From IMG/VR virus record IMGVR_UViG_3300021600_000393, positions 1 to 64,000 of that record: a DNA stretch of 64,000 nucleotides, one strand, 5' to 3'. This document shows positions 10,647 to 21,417 of this stretch, one piece after another. The notes beneath the pieces were generated by a model, which was not told where the DNA came from, made no database searches, and saw only the letters and a list, made by a program, of their open reading frames with translations. The DNA is from a virus. A program made the position numbers and the translations under genes. The stretch's first letter is position 1, and every line of letters starts with the position of its first letter.

Positions 10647-11468
10647 TTAAGGGGATATTGGATTTAAATACTCATACATTTTTATAGGATTAATTTCAGT
10701 GCCAATTCTTTGATTTTCCGTATCAAAAACTTGGTATGTATTATTATCATAATTAAATACAACCTTATTATAAAAATAATCTTTATCATTAAATCTCCAC
10801 CAATTACCAGCGTTTAATGGAGAAGAAAATTGTCCTTTATTCATTAATCTAATAAATTGACCTATTTTTGCGTCAAAAAATTTTGCAGACATATAAAATG
10901 TGTTAATGTTATAAAACGTTTCATCTCTTAACCAATAAAGAAAAAATCCTTCTTTATCTCCCACATAATCTAATTTAAAAATTGGTTTTTTTATGTTTTG
11001 CGGTGGTAAAAATTGCGATAAAAAAACATCTGTTGTTTTTCCTTGACTAGTTGGGATAATTACCGTAAAATAATTAATTTGGTTAGACCCACTTGTTGTA
11101 TCATAAAAATCCAATTTAAAAAATGAATTTGTAAACGACCTTCTTTGATAATACAAGTCAGATATTGTAAATGATTGATGTATATAACTAGGTGACCAAG
11201 ACGTACTAGTAGCACCAGTAAATGTATTGTATGATGGCGTACCTGAATAAAAATTAAATTCGTAATTAATACTAGAATTCCCATTATATTCGTCATGAGC
11301 AAACCTAGAAATTTCAAAGTTTTTAGGCAACCCAATCACTTCTTTAGTTATAACGTCTTGATATTCTTGTATAGAATTTTCTCTATCCAAAAAATCCCAT
11401 TTTATTTCAATTGGAATTGAAATATTTTTATTAAGGTTATTTAGTAATATTTTATGGTTATTATTCAC
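10647..11468 (-). CDS. Unrecognised virion-type protein
   Basis: 273 residues, rich in Asn, Tyr and Phe, without recognisable motifs. The start overlaps the end of the 689-residue gene by 8 bases, so the two are probably translated together. Composition and position match the neighbouring structural genes. It may be a wedge or fibre-linker component, inferred only from context. Confidence 0.45.
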   Translation of the reverse strand: MNNNHKILLNNLNKNISIPIEIKWDFLDRENSIQEYQDVITKEVIGLPKNFEISRFAHDEYNGNSSINYEFNFYSGTPSYNTFTGATSTSWSPSYIHQSFTISDLYYQRRSFTNSFFKLDFYDTTSGSNQINYFTVIIPTSQGKTTDVFLSQFLPPQNIKKPIFKLDYVGDKEGFFLYWLRDETFYNINTFYMSAKFFDAKIGQFIRLMNKGQFSSPLNAGNWWRFNDKDYFYNKVVFNYDNNTYQVFDTENQRIGTEINPIKMYEYLNPISP

Positions 11469-13530
11469 AATAATCAGTTATTGGCGAGTTTTGAGTTGTT
11501 GTATTTTCATACCAATAAGTAGTACCTTCTGGAATTAATCTAAAAGTAAACGAACTAAATGGATAATGAGCATTGTTTACAAATGGGTAATTAATCCCAT
11601 TTGAATTTGATTTATTAACCCCATATGATAAAAAATCTCTCCAAATAAATAAATTTTGAGACTTTGAAAAATATGCGTAATTTGGTATATCAACAACAGA
11701 CCTTTCGGCAGTTTCAATATATTCTGAGAATTCTTTTATTTTTATAGAATAATGTGGGTTATAATAATATCCATATGGGTTATGGTTATAAATGGTATTA
11801 GGCGTAAATCCCGTAACAAAATTTAACCCTGTTGGTATAGGGATTGTTGGTTGTATATTTGGCATTTGCAAATTAAAAGAACTATAACCATCCTCATCAA
11901 CGCCATCATAAATGGTTGCCGTAATATTTGGGTAAAAACTAAAATATGCTGGGTTAAAATATATTTTATGGTTAACTTTAGAAATTACTTTTTCAATTTG
12001 TTCACTTTCATTCCATTCACAAAAATCCCCATCAATAATATCATCTTTTTTAAGTGAGTCGACATAATAAAAAGTATTATCATTTTTTGTGTAACTTGTA
12101 AATTCTATATTTGAATGATTTAACGCTCCATTAGATGAACCCCAAAAAGATTGAGGAAACGGCACTAATCCTTGTTTTGTTTGTCCAGAAAAATTTATTG
12201 GAAATTTAACATATATAGGTTGGGATTTCATTCCCAAATTAAAATCCCATCCTCTTTTTAAATAATTTGGATTAATCCCGTTAGGTCCACCGTAAGTCCA
12301 TCCCAAATAACCTTTCCAAATTGTTGTTAAAAATAATTCAGAAATTGGTCTTTTTTGATTATCAAAAATATTTGAAGTGTTAAAATCTTTATTTAACGTA
12401 ATATTATATGTTTGAGAACCTTCTTTAATTGACACTCTTGATTTATAATCAGGCGTTGTTGAAGAACTTTCATATTTTTTATTCACTCCAAAAATATTAT
12501 TTTCAAAACCAGCTTTAGTTAAAACAATATCTTCAGAAGGTACTAATATTTTATGCAATCGTACATAATATTTTGAAGTTGTATCACCAGTATTATCAAT
12601 TGATATTACTCTTTTAGCAACACCTTCATTATCTTGATTAAAAGCAGTACCTGTATACCCTAAATTTGCAATGTTAAAAACATAATCTTCGGTTCCATAT
12701 TGACCATTTCCTAAAGAAAATACTGGGAACGTATCCAAACTACTTGAAAATCCAGTATATGGTAATTTATTAGTGTTAATATCATTACTATTATATATTT
12801 TTAACTTAACAAATTCTCCGGGGGTTAACCCATGTTTAATTGGAGAAGAAAAACGTATAACCTTAGTGCCTTGATATGTAACATTATTATTATACCCAAC
12901 ACTAATTCTAAATGGTATACCTTCATTTGCGTTCCAATTTACATCTCCTTTTTGAGCCCCATCTTCTTTAGGGTCTAAAAAAGCGCTCATTTCTAATGTT
13001 GTACTACTAAATGGATATGTTATATAAAATCCCCAATTATATGTTCCAGCACTTTTAGTGTTAAAAACTATTTGTTCTGTTAAATTTTCAATACCAGGAG
13101 CTTTAGTATATCCAGTCACATTATAATCATTTCTAATAAAATCAAATTCATTATATTGTGGAAATCCTGACCAAATAACCGCATTATTTTTACTACCAAT
13201 TGGAATTGTACTATCATTAAAAACAGAACACGATAAATAAGACGCTTTACCCTCATTTACATAATATAAATTATTTTCAAATGGAGGATAATTTGTTGTT
13301 CCTGAATAAAAATTTTTAAATAATAATTCTATTTTAAATGTTGGTCTAAAAATTTTAGATAATTCTCTTTCATCATTATATAATTGCGCTAAATTAACAT
13401 TAGAAATCCTATCATATTGAATTAATTCTTTAACATTTTGTTCAAATGGAATAGGGATAATTAAGTTTGAATTTGGAGCTGATTTATATTTTAAGCTCCC
13501 TAGTAATATTTTTATTCCGTCTCGACTCAT
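11461..13530 (-). CDS. Unrecognised large virion-type protein
   Basis: 689 residues, beta-rich and high in Asn/Tyr, with no family recognised. It begins MSRDGIKILLGSLKYKSAP and contains a hydrophilic central part with several GxNN and YNxxP segments. There are no transmembrane helices. The gene follows the giant 2595-residue gene by 14 bases and overlaps the next gene by 8. In T4 the genes after gp6 encode wedge proteins gp7 and gp8, so this slot is compatible with a gp8-like role, but I see no sequence evidence for homology. Confidence 0.45.
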   Translation of the reverse strand: MSRDGIKILLGSLKYKSAPNSNLIIPIPFEQNVKELIQYDRISNVNLAQLYNDERELSKIFRPTFKIELLFKNFYSGTTNYPPFENNLYYVNEGKASYLSCSVFNDSTIPIGSKNNAVIWSGFPQYNEFDFIRNDYNVTGYTKAPGIENLTEQIVFNTKSAGTYNWGFYITYPFSSTTLEMSAFLDPKEDGAQKGDVNWNANEGIPFRISVGYNNNVTYQGTKVIRFSSPIKHGLTPGEFVKLKIYNSNDINTNKLPYTGFSSSLDTFPVFSLGNGQYGTEDYVFNIANLGYTGTAFNQDNEGVAKRVISIDNTGDTTSKYYVRLHKILVPSEDIVLTKAGFENNIFGVNKKYESSSTTPDYKSRVSIKEGSQTYNITLNKDFNTSNIFDNQKRPISELFLTTIWKGYLGWTYGGPNGINPNYLKRGWDFNLGMKSQPIYVKFPINFSGQTKQGLVPFPQSFWGSSNGALNHSNIEFTSYTKNDNTFYYVDSLKKDDIIDGDFCEWNESEQIEKVISKVNHKIYFNPAYFSFYPNITATIYDGVDEDGYSSFNLQMPNIQPTIPIPTGLNFVTGFTPNTIYNHNPYGYYYNPHYSIKIKEFSEYIETAERSVVDIPNYAYFSKSQNLFIWRDFLSYGVNKSNSNGINYPFVNNAHYPFSSFTFRLIPEGTTYWYENTTTQNSPITDYCE

Positions 13531-13544
13531 TTTAATTTAGTGTT

Positions 13545-16500
13545 TTATATAAAAACATTTTCAGAATTAACCCATTTTTTATTAAATAAATCAATTGCCG
13601 TTTTTCCTTTTTTTAATCCAAAATAAAAATAAAAAGGCGTTCCAAACGTTACTAAATTATTATTATCACTTGGAGATGTTGAAGTGTTTTTTGACCATGT
13701 ACTAATACTACTATTAATAGTGACACCTGTACCTGGCCCGTTTGACACACCATAAATATATCCCTTAAAAAAATTAGTTTTTGTTTCAATATTTGTTTTA
13801 AAAAATCTTGATTGTGTTTCTAACCTATCTAAAGATTGGTATTTATATGAAAAAAATGTTTCAGTGTTTCCAGTTGTTTTTTTAACAAGCCCTGTATACC
13901 ATTCATTAGTTTCATTACCAAAAATAAATGATGTTGGTGTTTGTGTATTTAAAATACCAAGCCCTATTGTTTGTTTAATTTCCCATTGATACATAGGGAT
14001 TTGTTGTGAAAAATTAGATAATTCGTTAAACGAGCAAAAACTATTTGGAACGTCACCGTTAATTAATGTTCTACGTGGTGACACTAAATCTCTTATTTCC
14101 AAATCAGAATCATAAAACACGCCAAAAGTTGGCCCAACTTTAGAATAAAATATTGGATTGCTTGTAAATCCAGTATTGTTTCCATAATTAGCCTCATCAA
14201 AAGGAGCCACTCCAACTTGAGAATTAGTTGATACCATTTGAGCATAATCTCCATCAATATATAAACCCCTTGAAAAAAAACCGGTCACTAAAAAAGTAAA
14301 CTCTTTTGTAACTACTCTACTTAATATAAATAAATTAAGTAAAGGGTCAACATCACTAAAACTACTTTTATTTAAATTAGTAATATTATACCCATCTAAA
14401 TCATCAGACATAACAATTTCTTGTAAATATTTTGACCTAGGACCCAAGTCCATAATTGTTGTTGGGAATTTAATAAATTTATCGTTTCGACTTCTACCAA
14501 ACGATGGATTGTTAATTCCTATAAATGCACCATCTTGTCTTGTGTCACCTGCTAAAAATGGGCTTGACCTATAATAAAATTCGTTTGTTTTAGAATGCAA
14601 TCTTACAGTGTCCTTACAATATCTACTATACGGGTAATTTGCACTAAAAAATACGCCATATTTTGTTAAATACGGATTTGTTGGACTTACTTTTTTAAAA
14701 TTTGTAAATACTGGTGTAAATCTCCTATCGTTTTTAATTGGAAATGCAAATAAAGTACCATTTATCCAATTATTCCTAAAAACATGACCAAAAACATTTC
14801 GACATGCCGCATAATTTACATTTAATCTATTTCTCCATTCATATATAAGTGCAAAATCTTTACCATTTATTAAAGTATCAAAAATTTTTGTTATCGTTAT
14901 ATAACAACCATTCATTAGTATTTTATCAGTCACTTCAGTACCAACATTGTTATAAAAACATTTGTTATTTTGTGGTAAAACTCCAATAGTATTATTATCG
15001 GTAGTATAACAATCTAACGGAATTAACCCATCACAAGTTGTGGTTGCAAGTGCGTTAGTTGCAAAATTTTCTCCTGCATCGTCTTGTCCGGAAGCAAAAC
15101 CAATAGGTGTTTTTGGAGTTCCTCCTAAAGAAAATGAAAGTCCGTTTTCATCAAGTAAATACGCGGTAAAATATTGATTAGTATGTAATGCAAAACTACT
15201 ATTACCCCCATATGAACTATCTACTTTATTTTCAGTTGTTGATGTTGGTAACCTATCAGACCTCATAATTAATTTACTAGTATCTTCAGTTATTTTAATT
15301 TCAATAACATTATCTTTATTATAGGTTGGAGAATAATAATATCCATCGTAAGCCCATTTACCAACATTAGCTAAATATTCTGTTTGATTATTATAACAAT
15401 TTAACCCTGTATTATACTTATTTTTAAGTAACATGACCCCGCCACCTTCTAAAAATTCATTTGAATAATACCCTCTATTTAACGGCTCTCTATTAATAAA
15501 AACAGAATAACTGTTTTTTATTGAAATCCCAAAAGCTGTATTATCTTTATATGTCACATTAAAACTTGAAGGGCTTCCGTAGTTAGTTCCCATATCAAAA
15601 ATAGGTGTTCCAGTTTGAGTATGATATTTATTTGGGAGTAATAATGGTGAAGGAAACTCAGTTTTATTTAAAGTAAAAAATTTCATAGTAAAAACACCCT
15701 TCAATAGTGTTTGCCAAGAAATTGCAATTTCTTTTGTCATTCTATTAACTTTTAAAATAACATCACTTGGTGTTCCATTTGCAACACTATCAAACGTCAC
15801 TTCAATTTGATTAATAGTTTTTAAAGTAATATTTGGCATAAAAATTATACCATAACCAGTATCATATTCATCAATAGATACATTAAATGTTTTATAATAT
15901 ATTTTGCCTTCACTATTAATCCAACACACAATTAATTCTTTAGAAAGAGGATTAAAATCTAAAGAAAATGATATTACAGTATCCGTTGTTAATATTTCAC
16001 TACCATTAAAATTAGTTCCAACATTATCTGCACTTGTAGGTCCAAAAGTTTTTACTAAATTTCCATTAAAATCAAAGACACTAAAATATAAAGTAGAATC
16101 ACTAGTTTTTCTATATCCACAAGCGTAAAGATTTACAATATCATCCATCCCAACACCATATGAACGAATTAAATCAGATTCGTTATATATTGTTATTTTT
16201 GTTATATCAACAGGGAATGTAGAAATAGGTAAAAACACACTTCCATTTACGAATGTGTCAGGACTAAGTTGACCTGTTACATATCTTTGAGCTCTATTTA
16301 TAAACATTAACACTGGAATTCCTTCAGTTAATGCAGTTCCTCCAACAGGCATATCTGAATATGATGGAACAGGAAACATTAAAATAATACCGCTACTTAT
16401 ATAATCCACCTCAATATCAAAATCAATAAATGAAGTATTTCCACCACTATTTAAAAAACCAACATCGATAAGACTCTCCCCTAAAAAATTAACAGGTGAC

Positions 16501-19500
16501 GTGAGAGTATTAGGAAGAGTCACATCAAAATCTTGATTCCAAAAAGATATGTTAAGTTTATTAAGTGATGGCAATTTATAAGAATCTAATTTAACAATTG
16601 CAACTTCTCCCCATTTAAAAGGTAAAATTTTAATTTTTGAAATTATAATATCAATATTTGGCGGTCTGTCATAATATAATAATTTTGTATTAACTAATAA
16701 CGTATTTTCATCTCGTATTGCAATTCTAGCAATTGTTGAGGCTCTTGAATATTGTGGTTGTACAGTTGGTACAGTATCCCCACTATATGCAACTAAAGAA
16801 TAACTTTTATGCGAATGTAACGAATCTGTAATATACGTATCACCAATACCAAAACCAATATTAGCCCAATAACCACTTGCAACAGCAGTTATTGTTCCAT
16901 ATGTTGCACCTGTAATATTCAGAAATCTTGCGTAAGTATTATTATAACTTTGAAGAATATCTGATGATGGTAATGCTTTATTATAAATTTTTACGATTGA
17001 CAAATCACCATTCACAAAATTAACAGATGAACCTGAATTTACAATAGTTCCGGACCATTTTCTCATCAGTCTTATATCACCACCTGTTTGTGAAGCTAAT
17101 GATGTAGTAACTGTTCCTCCAGATGCCGCCCCATTAATATATTGTCTTACTGTTGTACCATCATATGTACCAACAACTTGATACCAAACCCCTATAGCAG
17201 GAGCAAATCCTGGAGTTCTTTGCCATCCACCATTTTTATAAAATCCTACAGACAGATTATGAGAAGGAGTATCATTCGTACCAATACTAAAATTTAAATT
17301 TGAATTATCAAATTGATTTGTAATAATTGAAGTAAGTTTAGTTGACAATGAAGTTGTTAATCTAAACCAAACTTCAACGGTCCAATTAGATAAAGTTCCA
17401 ATGTTAGGTATTGTTGCATATTCAAAAGACGTACCGGTCATTGTGGGACTATTAACAAATTGTAATTTTCCATTATAAGACGATGAATATGTTGGTGAAT
17501 TAAATAATGTAGAATTATTTGCTCCAATTAAATCATTCCATATACTACCTGTTCCAGGATAAGACGCTAAATTTCCTGAATCAAGATTAATTAATAACCC
17601 CTCAGGTGGTTGAGTTAATGCATGATAAGTACGAACCTTATAATTATAAGGTGCGTTAATATTCATGTGAAAAGGAATTGGTTTAACAACGTAACCCCAA
17701 TTGTTATAATTCCAAGCAGTATTTGCGTGGGTAATTATCCAAGTCGGATTACAATCAGCACATGGCCAACATGCTCCACTTTCAGCTGATGTGGCCATTG
17801 ATAAATCTATCTCAATTTGACGTTTAAATTCTCTAACAAAATAATTAGTTTGGTTAGGTAAACAATTTGTATAACCATCATAATTTTGAATTGCTTCACT
17901 AAATGGTGGAGTATCAATTAAATTATCCGGTTTATAAAAATCATTATTTGGCGTATTTGTATTGCCATCCCTTACTCCCGATTGAGTAAGTTTATCAAAA
18001 CTTGAATAATACATTGGTAAATTAGTCGTATATGAACTAAACGATGCGTTTCCGGAAAATGCAGGTTTAAATCTAAATGAATCGTGATAAAGTGTACCAT
18101 CGGCTTCATTTAAATAAATATCAGGGTCTAAATTACTTGAAATACTATGACTAATACTATTAATATTACCTTTTATTGGGTGATTTAAAAAATAATTCCC
18201 CTCAATTATTAATTGTGAACGTTTCCCCCATTCTTCATCTGTATTATACCCGAATAACCATGATAAATCATATTTGTTTTTTTGTTTTGTTGAATTTGGG
18301 TCAACACCTCTAACACATATAACAACACCTTGTTTTTTACCATCAGAAATTGCCCCTAAAGAATTAACTGTGAACGCACTAGATGCTTGATAATCCCAAT
18401 CCCCATACTCCGTTTTTAATATTTCAAACTTACTAGAATTTCCTAAATAACGACTGTTTAAAGTTACTTCTGTTTCGTTAGGGTTACACATACTTGAAAA
18501 CGTCTCATAAGTCATTGCGGTAATAACCATAAAATATTCAATATCTGTAGCAAATTTTGCGTACATATCCCCTTGTTCTTGCGGTAAAAGATAATCAACC
18601 CCTAACTCTCCGCTACCGTTTGGATTTGCATATGTTATATTAATATTAGAATTAGTTCCCGTATTAATTGCTGTTCCTGTTACACTAAGACTACCATATT
18701 GATTTAACTCACTAAGACCATTTATATTATTATCACTTGAATCGTTAGTATTTTGAAACGATAATAATTGTCCAGGTTTAAGTTTTTTTAATTGGTCATT
18801 ATTAAGTAATAAGGTTAACGTATTATCATAATGAAATTTATTAGGCCCACTATTTAAATCACTACCAAAAGTAACTTTAATACGATTAACCCCTAATCCA
18901 TGATAATTATTATAATTTTCATCAAAATATTTTGATTTAAGATTAAACAAATTCATTCTTTCACTTATTGGTAAACTTAATGAAAATGATAATCTAGTAT
19001 TAGTAACAGGATTTTGACTTAATATTGACCAATAATTATAATCAATATTTTGACCAAATTCAGTATATTGTGGTACTCTTGTTTTAGAAGTTGTAAGTAA
19101 AGTTTGGTTAGGTTCTATCCCAGAAAGTATTGTAGAAATTTTTGAATTTTGTGCTTTATAAAACATTGTAGTCGATGTCGTACCAATAGTAGGGGGGTCA
19201 GGGGGACCATTTACAGGTGCTATTAACAATGTTGCACTAGGAAGATTTGGTATATATTTAGTTACATCGTTAAAAATTAAACCTAATGTAATAGGAGCTA
19301 AAAAACTATTTTTATTTAATTGTTGACTTATTAATTTTTGAATTCCTATTTGGGGGTCATTTTCAACCGCATTCACATTATTATCAGGACTTGATTCATT
19401 AACATTACAGTCACAAAGCTCACAATCAGGATATGTTAACATTGGAATTTTGACTCTTTCAAAATATTTATACAGATTCCTTATCCGTTCCGCAAGAGCT

Positions 19501-21332
19501 TCTAACTGGTCGGCAGCAGTATTACACCAAGTAACATATGCCATATCATCAAAGGGATACCAACCGTCACTACAAAACATAATACATTTCCCGAGTACAT
19601 TTAGTGCTCCAAATCCAAGTCCTCTTATTGAATCTATTATTACATGATTTATAAAATCACAAATTTTTCTTAAAACCCACGCTATAGAATCAAGTATCCA
19701 ACCGATAAACATTCCAAGAATTTTAAGAAGTGTACCTACAATGTGAAAAATAATTACAATAACATTTATTATTATATATGCCACCAAAAGTAAAATTGAA
19801 AATAACAAAAATATAATGTCAAATCTATATTGACCATCGTTTACTGGAAATTTATTATTTTCACTTGCACATTCAGAATTAAGAATATGTTTAATAGCGA
19901 TTTTTCTATTTAATAAAGCCCCACTATTATAACTGTCCATCATTTGGGAAACAGTATATACTTTATTATAAGTTAACTCATAAAAATAATCATCACATTT
20001 AATTGCCACTTCTGGGTCAGGATAATCATTCCAATCAGTACTAAACGAGTATGATTTTTCGGCCAAAGCGGCATTTTCACTATAATTTAAAAATTCTGAA
20101 TTAATCACTTGAATTGCACCATTATTTTCAAAAAATGGGTCTTGGTCATCGGTCCAATATTCTCTAATATTAGGCACTAAAAAATACCCTCTTTTAATAG
20201 CCTCAGATAAAGTATCTCCTTGCGCCCATTTAATTTTAAAACGATATTTTCCTTTAGTAGGGATACCAACTTTTGGGTCTGGAGAAATTATTTGTTCTCC
20301 AAATTCATTAGTTATCACATAATCTAAATTCATTGGTACGTCTACCATCCAAGCACCGTTTTCATCAATTACTTGACCACCTTGTTCTATATCATATAAC
20401 TCTAATCCCGGATAACCAGTGGTAGGGTCAATATACAAAGTTTGTCTTAAAGCTTGGATAATCCCTGGTCCGGCAATTAAACTACATTGGTCTCCTAAAT
20501 TTAATTTTGGTTTACAATTTCTTTTTTGATAATCCACCTCATCACCAGTGATTAACGACCCCATAAATATTGAAGTTGGAGTTATTTGAATTTTAGTTTC
20601 TTTTGTTAAATCAAAATCAACTCTATTAACCCCCAAATTACAAATTTCAGGTTGTCCCCAAAGTGGTTGTACTTCTACGGATTTATTTAATGAAAAAATT
20701 TGTGGTAATTCGTTTAAATTTTCAGACGCTTTAAATTTAATCCCAGCCACTTGTCCTGGAGTCGCTATTCCCATTCTAATTAAATCTTGAGGAGCTAATG
20801 AAAATTCACCAATATCTGATAAATCAACATCCGCATGAATGGTATAAGTTCCAATTGGAACCCCAAAAATCATAAAATCACCACTAGTGTTTGTTGACGC
20901 ACAATATTTATAATATTTATCGTAAACTTCAATTAAGGTTGGTGAAACTAATACATCTTCTCTATCAAAAAAAGTGCCTGTTGGATTATGAGCAGAATGT
21001 GATTTTTTATATGGTAATAAATTATACCTATAACCATCTGCATTTTGGTCGGTTATTTTTTCATAGGGATATAAATCATAAATTAACGGATTTAACTTAT
21101 CTTGTTCTGAAACAGGTATAAATATTGATACTTTAACATTAGGTATTCCATACCCACCATTAACAGTTAATCTACCTACAATAACACCATAGTCAGCACA
21201 AGGCCTTGTATAAATTTGTTCTTGTAAAATTTTGAGTGATAAAATTTCTAAATATTCAAAGTCTTGGTCTAACTGAACACTAAGATAACTATCAACACCA
21301 ACTTTAGTTCTTAATCTGTAAGAATTTGCCAT
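13545..21332 (-). CDS. Giant baseplate/fibre-region protein with LamG-like domain
   Basis: 2595 residues. The N-terminus (MANSYRLRTKVGVDSYLSVQ) is followed by a carboxypeptidase-regulatory-like beta segment (G-V-P-I-G-T-Y-T-I-H-A-D, about 165-185). Residues about 500-565 form a long hydrophobic, membrane-like block (FLLFSILLLVAYIIINVIVI onward). A Cys cluster (CELCDC) lies near 637. Residues about 1247-1470 form a LamG/concanavalin-A-like domain (WTVEVWFRL, then GVWYQVVGTYDG, then GDLSIVKIYNKAL). The rest is beta-rich. It follows gp6, where T4 has the large wedge protein gp7, so a peripheral wedge role is plausible by synteny only. The LamG domain suggests glycan binding. An ATATTTAT-class element lies 26 bases before the ATG. 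Confidence 0.5.
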   Translation of the reverse strand: MANSYRLRTKVGVDSYLSVQLDQDFEYLEILSLKILQEQIYTRPCADYGVIVGRLTVNGGYGIPNVKVSIFIPVSEQDKLNPLIYDLYPYEKITDQNADGYRYNLLPYKKSHSAHNPTGTFFDREDVLVSPTLIEVYDKYYKYCASTNTSGDFMIFGVPIGTYTIHADVDLSDIGEFSLAPQDLIRMGIATPGQVAGIKFKASENLNELPQIFSLNKSVEVQPLWGQPEICNLGVNRVDFDLTKETKIQITPTSIFMGSLITGDEVDYQKRNCKPKLNLGDQCSLIAGPGIIQALRQTLYIDPTTGYPGLELYDIEQGGQVIDENGAWMVDVPMNLDYVITNEFGEQIISPDPKVGIPTKGKYRFKIKWAQGDTLSEAIKRGYFLVPNIREYWTDDQDPFFENNGAIQVINSEFLNYSENAALAEKSYSFSTDWNDYPDPEVAIKCDDYFYELTYNKVYTVSQMMDSYNSGALLNRKIAIKHILNSECASENNKFPVNDGQYRFDIIFLLFSILLLVAYIIINVIVIIFHIVGTLLKILGMFIGWILDSIAWVLRKICDFINHVIIDSIRGLGFGALNVLGKCIMFCSDGWYPFDDMAYVTWCNTAADQLEALAERIRNLYKYFERVKIPMLTYPDCELCDCNVNESSPDNNVNAVENDPQIGIQKLISQQLNKNSFLAPITLGLIFNDVTKYIPNLPSATLLIAPVNGPPDPPTIGTTSTTMFYKAQNSKISTILSGIEPNQTLLTTSKTRVPQYTEFGQNIDYNYWSILSQNPVTNTRLSFSLSLPISERMNLFNLKSKYFDENYNNYHGLGVNRIKVTFGSDLNSGPNKFHYDNTLTLLLNNDQLKKLKPGQLLSFQNTNDSSDNNINGLSELNQYGSLSVTGTAINTGTNSNINITYANPNGSGELGVDYLLPQEQGDMYAKFATDIEYFMVITAMTYETFSSMCNPNETEVTLNSRYLGNSSKFEILKTEYGDWDYQASSAFTVNSLGAISDGKKQGVVICVRGVDPNSTKQKNKYDLSWLFGYNTDEEWGKRSQLIIEGNYFLNHPIKGNINSISHSISSNLDPDIYLNEADGTLYHDSFRFKPAFSGNASFSSYTTNLPMYYSSFDKLTQSGVRDGNTNTPNNDFYKPDNLIDTPPFSEAIQNYDGYTNCLPNQTNYFVREFKRQIEIDLSMATSAESGACWPCADCNPTWIITHANTAWNYNNWGYVVKPIPFHMNINAPYNYKVRTYHALTQPPEGLLINLDSGNLASYPGTGSIWNDLIGANNSTLFNSPTYSSSYNGKLQFVNSPTMTGTSFEYATIPNIGTLSNWTVEVWFRLTTSLSTKLTSIITNQFDNSNLNFSIGTNDTPSHNLSVGFYKNGGWQRTPGFAPAIGVWYQVVGTYDGTTVRQYINGAASGGTVTTSLASQTGGDIRLMRKWSGTIVNSGSSVNFVNGDLSIVKIYNKALPSSDILQSYNNTYARFLNITGATYGTITAVASGYWANIGFGIGDTYITDSLHSHKSYSLVAYSGDTVPTVQPQYSRASTIARIAIRDENTLLVNTKLLYYDRPPNIDIIISKIKILPFKWGEVAIVKLDSYKLPSLNKLNISFWNQDFDVTLPNTLTSPVNFLGESLIDVGFLNSGGNTSFIDFDIEVDYISSGIILMFPVPSYSDMPVGGTALTEGIPVLMFINRAQRYVTGQLSPDTFVNGSVFLPISTFPVDITKITIYNESDLIRSYGVGMDDIVNLYACGYRKTSDSTLYFSVFDFNGNLVKTFGPTSADNVGTNFNGSEILTTDTVISFSLDFNPLSKELIVCWINSEGKIYYKTFNVSIDEYDTGYGIIFMPNITLKTINQIEVTFDSVANGTPSDVILKVNRMTKEIAISWQTLLKGVFTMKFFTLNKTEFPSPLLLPNKYHTQTGTPIFDMGTNYGSPSSFNVTYKDNTAFGISIKNSYSVFINREPLNRGYYSNEFLEGGGVMLLKNKYNTGLNCYNNQTEYLANVGKWAYDGYYYSPTYNKDNVIEIKITEDTSKLIMRSDRLPTSTTENKVDSSYGGNSSFALHTNQYFTAYLLDENGLSFSLGGTPKTPIGFASGQDDAGENFATNALATTTCDGLIPLDCYTTDNNTIGVLPQNNKCFYNNVGTEVTDKILMNGCYITITKIFDTLINGKDFALIYEWRNRLNVNYAACRNVFGHVFRNNWINGTLFAFPIKNDRRFTPVFTNFKKVSPTNPYLTKYGVFFSANYPYSRYCKDTVRLHSKTNEFYYRSSPFLAGDTRQDGAFIGINNPSFGRSRNDKFIKFPTTIMDLGPRSKYLQEIVMSDDLDGYNITNLNKSSFSDVDPLLNLFILSRVVTKEFTFLVTGFFSRGLYIDGDYAQMVSTNSQVGVAPFDEANYGNNTGFTSNPIFYSKVGPTFGVFYDSDLEIRDLVSPRRTLINGDVPNSFCSFNELSNFSQQIPMYQWEIKQTIGLGILNTQTPTSFIFGNETNEWYTGLVKKTTGNTETFFSYKYQSLDRLETQSRFFKTNIETKTNFFKGYIYGVSNGPGTGVTINSSISTWSKNTSTSPSDNNNLVTFGTPFYFYFGLKKGKTAIDLFNKKWVNSENVFI

Positions 21333-21357
21333 GGATATTATAAAAAATCTTTCAATA

Positions 21358-21365
21358 ATAAATAC
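21358..21365 (-). promoter_or_regulatory. ATATTTAT-class element before the 2595-residue gene
   Basis: Minus-strand GTATTTAT, ending 25 bases before the ATG at 21332, in the 85-base spacer after gp6. Promoter function is inferred from recurrence. Confidence 0.35.
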
Positions 21366-21386
21366 TTAAGTATCTATTTTCATTAA

Positions 21387-21404
21387 AAGATAGTCCAATA
21401 TCTT
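21387..21404 (-). terminator. Weak hairpin after gp6
   Basis: Six-base stem AAGATA/TATCTT with a six-base loop, 14 bases past the gp6 stop. The tail behind it is only TTAATG, so termination would be weak or absent. Confidence 0.2.
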
Positions 21405-21417
21405 ACAAAATAAATTG

